Source of the DNA: Streptomyces sp.
GTDB taxonomy: Bacteria > Actinomycetota > Actinomycetes > Streptomycetales > Streptomycetaceae
NCBI RefSeq assembly: GCF_031181555.1
Contig: NZ_JAPSKQ010000019.1
Span: 22,668-57,009, forward strand
DNA length: 34,342 nt
Direction: 5' to 3'
Both the position numbers and the translations under genes were made by a program. A model generated the notes under the pieces. It ran no database searches. It was not told the DNA's origin and saw only the letters and a list, made by a program, of their open reading frames with translations. Of the stretch, positions 29,980-34,342 are shown one piece after another (within the stretch, counting starts at the first letter, position 1; each line of letters opens with the position of its first letter).

Positions 29980-32724
29980 TTATGCTCCCGGCAGCGGCTG
30001 CTCCGCCCAGATGACCTTGCCGGCCGGCAGGTAGCGGGTGCCCCAGCGCTCGGCGATCTGGGCGACCAGGAACAGGCCCCGTCCCCCCTCGTCCGTCATG
30101 GTCGCGTACCGCAGATGCGGCGAGGTGCTGCTGCTGTCGTAGACCTCGCAGATCAGGTTGCGGTCGTAGAGCATGCGCACCTGGATGGGGGCGGCGCCGT
30201 AGCGGATGGCGTTGGTGACCAGCTCGCTCAGGATCAGCTCCGTGGTGAACGTCAGCTCGTCCAGCTCCCACTCGGCCAGCTTCCGGGTGACCGCGGCGCG
30301 CACCTCGGCGACCGCCGCCGGATCGGACGGCACCGGCCACTCGGCGATCCGGTCGGCGGCGAGTGCCCGCGTCCGCGCCACGAGCAGGGCGATGTCGTCG
30401 CCGGCCCGGACCGGACGCCGGGACTCCAGCACGGCCCGGCAGGTGTCCTCGGGGGAGTCCCCGGCCCGGGACAGGGCCTCGCGCAGCAGCTCCAGGCCCA
30501 CGTCGATGTCGTGCGCCCGGTCCTCGACGAGCCCGTCGGTGTAGAGGACGAGCCGGCTGCCCTCCGGCAGCTCCAGTTCGGCCGTCTCGAACGGCAGACC
30601 GCCGAGCCCCAGCGGAGGGCCTGCGGGCACGTCCGGGAACTCCACGCTGCCGTCCGGGCGGACCAGGGCCGGCGGGGGATGGCCCGCGCGGGCGACGGCG
30701 CAGTGCCGCGAGACCGGGTCGTAGACGGCGTACAGACAGGTCGCCCCGGTCACCGGGGCGCTGTGCTCCTCCTGCGCCTCGTCCTGGTCGATGCGGGCGA
30801 CCAGCTCGTCGAGCAGGGAGAGCAGTTCGTCGGGCGGCAGGTCCAGCGAGGAGAAGTTGTGCACCGCCGTGCGCAGCCGGCCCATGGTGGCCGCGGCGTG
30901 CAGGCCGTGACCGACGACATCGCCGACCACGAGCGCGACCCGTGCTCCGGACAGCGGCAGGACGTCGAACCAGTCCCCGCCCACCCCGGCCTGGGCGGGA
31001 AGGTAGCGGTAGGCGATCTCCAGGGCGGTCTGCTCCGGCAGGCTGCGCGGCAGCAGGCTGCGCTGGAGCGTCACCGCCATGCTGTGCTCGCGCGTGTAGC
31101 GGCGCGCGTTGTCGATGGAGACCGCGGCCCGGGCGACCAGCTCCTCCGCCAGCGCCTGCTCCTCGGCGTCGAACGGCTCGGGCTTCTCGGAGCGCCAGAA
31201 GCTGACCACGCCGAGCACCAGGGCACCGGCCCGCAGCGGCACGGTGATCAGCGAGTGGATGCCGTAGTCCACGACCTGCCCGGAGCGTTCGAGGTCCTGC
31301 GCGCGCCAGCCCGGGGCCTCACTGAGCCGGGGTTCCAGAACGGCCCGGCCGGTGGTGAGACTGCGGCCCTGCGGGGAGGACTCGATGAAGCGGATCATCT
31401 CGTTCACGGGATAGAGCGGGGCGTCCTCGCGGATTCCCGTCATGGCCGTACGGCGCAGTGTGGCCGTCGCGTCCGGGTGGCCGCCCGCCAGCACCGACTC
31501 GAACAGGTCCACCGCGACGAAGTCCGCGAACCGGGGCACGGCCAGTTCGGTGAGCTCCTCGGCCGTACGGGTGACGTCCAGGCTCGTCCCGATGCCCACT
31601 CCGGCGTCGTAGAGCATGTTGAGCCGCTCGCGTGCCACCTCGGCGCGGCCGGACAGGGCGCGCAGTTCCGTGGAGTCGCGGACCGTGGCGACGCTGCCGG
31701 GCGGACCGCCCGCGCGGTCGGTGGGCCGCTGGTTGACCGCCAGCAGCCGGTCGCCCACCAGGTGCACCTCGTCCGTGGCGACCCGCCCCGAGGACAGCAG
31801 TTCGGCGGTGCCGGGGTCCAGCCCGATGTCCAGCACGTGCCGGCCCTCGCCGTCCTCGGGCAGACCGAGCAGACGGTGCGCCTCGTCGTTGGCGAGCATC
31901 AGGGTCCCGTCCCCGTCGACGATGATCACACCCTCGCGCACCGCGTGCAGCACCGCGTCGTGGTGTTCGTACATCCGGGTCATCTCGTGCGGACCCAGAC
32001 CGTGGGTCTGGCGCAGCAGCCGTCTGCTCACCAGGGCCGCGCCCCCGGTGGCCAGGGCCAGGGCGACGGCCGCCGCACTCAGTACGAGCGGCAGCTGGTC
32101 GGCGGCGGCCCCGCCGACGCGCTCGGTCGTGATGCCCGACGACACGAGTCCCACCACGCTGCCGTCCGGGTCGGTGACCGGCACCACGGCCTGCACCAGC
32201 CGGCCGATGGTGCCCTCGATCTCCTCGACCACCGGCTCACCGGCCAGCGCGGGCTCGATCGTGCCGACGAACTGCTCGCCGATGCGGTCCGGCCTGGGAT
32301 GCGTGTAGCGGATGCCGTCGGGGTTCATGACGACGACGAAGTCGACACCCGTTCGCTCGCGGGCCGCCTCGGCACGGTTCTGCAGCGCGGCCGTCGGATC
32401 GGGGGAGCGGAGTGCCTCGACAACGCCCGGCGAGTTGGCGAAGGTCTCCGCGACGGCGAGCGAACGGTTGCGGGCCTCCTCCTCGCTGTCCCGCTGCGCC
32501 TGGAGCACCAGCGCGACGACGGCCGCCACGACCAGCAGCAGCACGATCAGCAGATGCAGCACGAACACCTGTCCGGCGACGCTGCGGCCGCTCAGCACCG
32601 ACCGCAGACCCGCCACCGGATGCCACCGTGAGCGGTCGTCCCTCTGCCGCCGACGCCGTACGGACGCCATGGTGCCGGGCCGCAGGGGCGACCGGGTCTT
32701 GGATCGACCCATGAGTCGGACCAT
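29980..32724 (-). CDS. Membrane sensor SpoIIE-type PP2C phosphatase with PAS, GAF and Bergerat kinase domains
   Basis: A 914-residue multi-domain switch protein. After a basic start, the first membrane helix (FVLHLLIVLLLVVAAVVALVL, about 55-75) leads to an external single-Cache-like sensor (80-205, with FVVVMNPDGIRYTHPRPDRIGEQF and VVPVTDPDGSVVGLVSSGI). The second helix is about 212-232. Inside follow a PAS domain (255-350, GVIIVDGDGTLMLANDEAHRLLG), a GAF domain (375-525), the SpoIIE/PP2C phosphatase (540-770; metal-binding GGDWFDVLPL, VGDVVGHG, LYTDGLVED) and a RsbW-like ATPase at the end (ELILSELVTNAIRYG and DEGGRGLFLVAQIAERWG). Carrying both phosphatase and anti-sigma-kinase-like parts, it should set the phosphorylation of an anti-anti-sigma factor in response to an external ligand. 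The ATG at 32724 has no Shine-Dalgarno; the transcript may be leaderless. Confidence 0.95.
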   Translation of the reverse strand: MVRLMGRSKTRSPLRPGTMASVRRRRQRDDRSRWHPVAGLRSVLSGRSVAGQVFVLHLLIVLLLVVAAVVALVLQAQRDSEEEARNRSLAVAETFANSPGVVEALRSPDPTAALQNRAEAARERTGVDFVVVMNPDGIRYTHPRPDRIGEQFVGTIEPALAGEPVVEEIEGTIGRLVQAVVPVTDPDGSVVGLVSSGITTERVGGAAADQLPLVLSAAAVALALATGGAALVSRRLLRQTHGLGPHEMTRMYEHHDAVLHAVREGVIIVDGDGTLMLANDEAHRLLGLPEDGEGRHVLDIGLDPGTAELLSSGRVATDEVHLVGDRLLAVNQRPTDRAGGPPGSVATVRDSTELRALSGRAEVARERLNMLYDAGVGIGTSLDVTRTAEELTELAVPRFADFVAVDLFESVLAGGHPDATATLRRTAMTGIREDAPLYPVNEMIRFIESSPQGRSLTTGRAVLEPRLSEAPGWRAQDLERSGQVVDYGIHSLITVPLRAGALVLGVVSFWRSEKPEPFDAEEQALAEELVARAAVSIDNARRYTREHSMAVTLQRSLLPRSLPEQTALEIAYRYLPAQAGVGGDWFDVLPLSGARVALVVGDVVGHGLHAAATMGRLRTAVHNFSSLDLPPDELLSLLDELVARIDQDEAQEEHSAPVTGATCLYAVYDPVSRHCAVARAGHPPPALVRPDGSVEFPDVPAGPPLGLGGLPFETAELELPEGSRLVLYTDGLVEDRAHDIDVGLELLREALSRAGDSPEDTCRAVLESRRPVRAGDDIALLVARTRALAADRIAEWPVPSDPAAVAEVRAAVTRKLAEWELDELTFTTELILSELVTNAIRYGAAPIQVRMLYDRNLICEVYDSSSTSPHLRYATMTDEGGRGLFLVAQIAERWGTRYLPAGKVIWAEQPLPGA

Positions 32725-32730
32725 GTGCCA

Positions 32731-32736
32731 TGTCTA
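32731..32736 (-). promoter_or_regulatory. Possible -10 element for a leaderless phosphatase transcript
   Basis: TAGACA on the minus strand ends six bases before the ATG at 32724, so transcription would begin at or next to the A of the start codon. This agrees with the absence of a ribosome binding site. A -35 is not conserved. Confidence 0.4.
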
Positions 32737-32778
32737 CACTGCCGGGCCACGCGAGGCGAGGGCGTCCCCCCATCGTGA

Positions 32779-32798
32779 CCGGCGGTTCTCACCGCCGG
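32779..32798. terminator. Hairpin CCGGCGGT-TCTC-ACCGCCGG
   Basis: A perfect 8-bp stem with a 4-base loop (the G-rich loop end is TCTC on the plus strand) between the phosphatase start and the end of the helical-repeat protein gene, so it may terminate the latter's transcript. Confidence 0.5.
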
Positions 32799-32816
32799 GT
32801 CACCCGTCTCCGGGCC

Positions 32817-32877
32817 GCGCGCGGCCGTCCCCCGCCGCCCGCGCGCGGCCGTCCCCCCGGCGCGCGGCTCGTCCCCC
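32817..32877. repeat. Three degenerate copies of GCGCGGCCGTCCCCC
   Basis: GTCCCCC recurs at 32827, 32851 and 32871, each after GCGCGGCC or GCGCGGCTC. The first two units are identical over 17 bases (24 bp apart). The copies lie in noncoding DNA between 32799 and 32929 and have no evident function. Confidence 0.55.
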
Positions 32878-32929
32878 GAACACCGCGCGCGTTCCATGAC
32901 GGGCCGTCCCGGAACCCGTCCCGCCGGCC

Positions 32930-33475
32930 TCATTCGGCCAGTGCGCGGGCCAGTTCCGTCGTGGCGCGGGCGATCTCGGTGTCCTGCTCGGCCATCAGCC
33001 GGTTCAGGTCACCGCGCCGGTCGCGCACCGCCTGCCGGGCCGCCCGCTCCCACACCACCGGGTTCTCGCGGTGGTTGAGGAGCTTGGGGTACGCGGCGGC
33101 GGTGCTCTCCCACTGCCGGGCGTCGGCGATGGCCTTGAGCAGCTGGATGATCTGGACACGGCAGGTGACGTGCGGCAGCTGGGCCAGTTCCCAGAGGAAG
33201 GGGACCGTGGCGGCGGTCGCCTGTTCCGTGACGAAGCCGTACTGGCAGATCCGCTTCCGCAGGTCCTCCAGGGCGGCCCGGGCCGTGTCGGCGTCCCCCC
33301 AGGCGATGCCGTTGAGCAGCAGGGGGATGGCCGCCGCCGATCCGGTGGAGTCCTGGATGTCGCCCCACGGCACGCGGGACAGTGCCGTGAGGGGGGCGTT
33401 CCGTGTCACTCCGGTGGGGGGCGTGTGGCGCACAGGGCGCTCGCTGCTCGGCTGTTCCGTCGAAGCGCTGCGCAT
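32930..33475 (-). CDS. Helical-repeat (HEAT-like) protein of unknown function
   Basis: A 181-residue, mostly alpha-helical soluble protein. After a disordered N-terminal 35 residues comes VPWGDIQDSTGSAAAIPLLLNGIAWGD, then ARAALEDLRKRICQYGFVTEQATAATVPFLWELAQLP and VQIIQLLKAIADARQWE, paired amphipathic helices of the HEAT type. The C-terminal part (GDLNRLMAEQDTEIARATTELARALAE) is a single charged helix. Similar HEAT-like proteins in Streptomyces are described in general terms only. The ATG at 33475 has AAAGG about ten bases upstream; the spacing is long, so a later start is possible. It follows the degenerate ATPase gene by 29 bases on the same strand, and is probably in its operon, ending at a hairpin. 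Confidence 0.85.
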   Translation of the reverse strand: MRSASTEQPSSERPVRHTPPTGVTRNAPLTALSRVPWGDIQDSTGSAAAIPLLLNGIAWGDADTARAALEDLRKRICQYGFVTEQATAATVPFLWELAQLPHVTCRVQIIQLLKAIADARQWESTAAAYPKLLNHRENPVVWERAARQAVRDRRGDLNRLMAEQDTEIARATTELARALAE

Positions 33476-33504
33476 GGCGTGGGTGCCTTTCCGCGGCAGT
33501 CGTG

Positions 33505-34053
33505 TCAGGTGGGTGGGTGGGGCGACAACCGGGCCCGCACCGTCTTGCCCGCCGACGGGGCGGGGATCCGGCCCCGCGCCTCGGACAGGGGGTCGACGAT
33601 GCACAGCCCCCGGCCGTGCTCCTCCGGGGCGGAGCCGGCGGCGCCGGGGAGGTGGACGGGCGGGTGGTCGTCGGGGTCGGAGACGGTGAGGAGCGGATGC
33701 GCCGGCCCCGGACGGAACCCGGGCCGGACGACCGGCGCGCCCGCGCACCGCGGTGCCGCGTGCGTCGCGGCGTCGGCGGTGACCACGAGGGCGGCGCCGT
33801 CGCAGCGGTGGCCGAGCGACCGGACGCGCGGGGTGTCACGGGTGAGGGACCGCGCGCGGGCGAGGCCCTCCCGGCTGCATTCGATGCGCAGCGTCGTCGA
33901 CGCGGCGCCGGCCGTCTCCGGTATCGGGTGCGGCTCCTCGCACGGCGCCGCCGCGGGCAGGCCGTACGGGAGTGCCGCGGCCGTGCCGGGGTCACCTGTC
34001 CGTACCGCAGCCCCGGACGTCGGCCGGAGCGCCGGATGCGCAGGTGAGGGCAC
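33505..34053 (-). CDS. Degenerate Bergerat-fold (anti-sigma-kinase-like) protein
   Basis: A 182-residue relative of the RsbW-like ATPase proteins common in Streptomyces, but with an eroded active site. Where working members read ...SELVTNAVRH (N-box Glu and Asn that hold Mg-ATP), this has LVVTADAATHA, losing both. The second motif survives in part as LTVSDPDDHPPV, the G2 box as APEEHGRGLCIVDPLSE for the usual DDEGGRGLFLVDQLAE, and the end as GKTVRARLSP for GKTVWAEL. It probably no longer hydrolyses or transfers phosphate and could act as a binding protein, or be on the way to becoming a pseudogene. The GTG at 34053 has GGGGAGA upstream. It is divergent from a DUF397 gene, as in WhiJ-type loci. 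Confidence 0.8.
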   Translation of the reverse strand: MPSPAHPALRPTSGAAVRTGDPGTAAALPYGLPAAAPCEEPHPIPETAGAASTTLRIECSREGLARARSLTRDTPRVRSLGHRCDGAALVVTADAATHAAPRCAGAPVVRPGFRPGPAHPLLTVSDPDDHPPVHLPGAAGSAPEEHGRGLCIVDPLSEARGRIPAPSAGKTVRARLSPHPPT

Positions 34054-34112
34054 GGCATCTCCCCGATGAGACGTCAGGACGGGGCGCCACCACGAGGGTT
34101 GACGCCGCAGCT

Positions 34113-34163
34113 ATTATCCACGCTGACAGCGCTCGCGTGCAATTGCACGAGAAATTGCGCGAG
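34113..34163. promoter_or_regulatory. Operator array and promoter between the ATPase-like and DUF397 genes
   Basis: The perfect palindrome GTGCAATTGCAC (34137-34148) overlaps two direct repeats, ATTGCACGAG (34142-34151) and ATTGCGCGAG (34154-34163), 12 bp apart, and the inverted CTCGCGTGCAAT (34132-34143). On the minus strand TTGCAC (34142-34137) and GATAAT (34118-34113) are 18 bases apart, a plausible promoter for the ATPase-like gene, with its -35 inside the palindrome. Repeats of this kind suit a dimeric XRE-type regulator, such as the WhiJ/AbaA-A family known to accompany DUF397 proteins. Confidence 0.6.
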
Positions 34164-34259
34164 ATGGTCGGGTGGGACGAGTACGGCCGACAGGACTCGG
34201 CCCGCCCCGGACGGACGGCCCCGTGCGCGGCGGGACACGTGAACAGCAAGGAGACTGCG

Positions 34260-34342
34260 GTGCCAGGAGTGCGGAACGGAGTGCGGGCCAGCCAGCTGGA
34301 CGTCCGCTGGATCAAGAGCCGGTACAGCAACGCCGAGGGCAA
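34260..34342 (+). CDS. DUF397 domain protein, 5' part only
   Basis: The window ends inside this gene after 27 codons. The peptide starts VPGVRNGVRASQLDVRWIKSRYSNAEGN, and WIKSRYSNAEGN is the core of the DUF397 pattern (W-x-K-S-x-Y-S-x-x-x-G-N, normally followed by C-V-E). DUF397 proteins are usually 60-90 residues and often encoded beside an XRE regulator in WhiJ-type clusters; the regulator gene would be expected further right. AAGGAGA lies five bases before the GTG. Confidence 0.88.
   Translation, partial: MPGVRNGVRASQLDVRWIKSRYSNAEG

Noticed and set aside
30115..32631. Plus-strand 838-codon frame opposite the SpoIIE phosphatase
   Set aside because: The minus-strand protein has six recognisable segments in order; the antisense frame has none.
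1..34342. CRISPR arrays, tRNA or rRNA genes, insertion sequences, integrase or attachment sites
   Set aside because: No regularly spaced identical repeats, no tRNA-like cloverleaf with CCA end, and no transposase or integrase motifs were seen in any gene.

Overview
The window looks like a piece of a Streptomyces chromosome. GC is very high, third codon positions are almost all G or C, GTG starts are common, ribosome binding sites are AGGAGG-like, terminators are long GC hairpins without U tracts, and several families typical of the genus are present (DUF5709, DUF5133, DUF397, roadblock/LC7 proteins, an ATP-grasp RiPP pair, and a SpoIIE-type phosphatase with a Bergerat kinase domain). I saw no tRNA, rRNA, transposase, phage gene, CRISPR array or attachment site. 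It reads as ordinary but accessory-rich chromosome-arm DNA.

Layout. 1-4752: the tail of an unknown gene, a GNAT acetyltransferase, a P-loop nucleoside/sugar kinase-like protein and, divergently, a beta-phosphoglucomutase-like HAD protein translationally coupled to a GH65 disaccharide phosphorylase. 4924-8256: a GT-C-like membrane protein, a stand-alone proteasome beta-subunit paralogue (no alpha partner), a DUF5709 protein and a small conserved protein. 8524-11775: a secreted GH64 beta-1,3-glucanase with an elaborate upstream control region, a Gfo/Idh/MocA oxidoreductase and a broken aldo/keto reductase. 11870-15775: an ABC exporter, a DUF5133 protein, and a GlxA-type AraC regulator divergent from a DUF2269-like membrane protein. 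15938-18382: a two-gene graspetide locus (precursor tgmA and ATP-grasp ligase tgmB) flanked by small proteins. 18485-22382: an uncharacterised coiled-coil protein divergent from a four-gene roadblock/PATAN cassette. 22499-29853: flavohemoglobin, an XRE/flavin-reductase-fold fusion, a second GH65 phosphorylase, a secreted lamin-tail-domain protein and a ferredoxin-NADP reductase. 29980-34342: a large membrane SpoIIE phosphatase, a helical-repeat protein, a degenerate Bergerat ATPase-like protein and the start of a DUF397 gene, the last two sharing a divergent control region built from ATTGCACGAG-type repeats.

How the genes may work together. The HAD/GH65 pair would cleave an alpha-glucobiose with phosphate and convert beta-glucose 1-phosphate to glucose 6-phosphate. 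The second GH65 enzyme probably handles a related sugar. GH64 digests external beta-1,3-glucan and carries a LacI-family type operator. The tgmA/tgmB pair should make a side-chain cross-linked peptide. The DUF397/ATPase locus resembles the WhiJ-type regulatory clusters of Streptomyces, and the roadblock/PATAN cassette looks like a signalling module whose GTPase or kinase lies elsewhere.

The most unusual items are the compact tgmAB graspetide locus without a methyltransferase, the orphan proteasome beta subunit, the GTPase-less roadblock/PATAN cassette, the Bergerat-fold protein that has lost its N-box, and the layered operator region upstream of the GH64 gene. All assignments come from reading the sequence; no database search was run.
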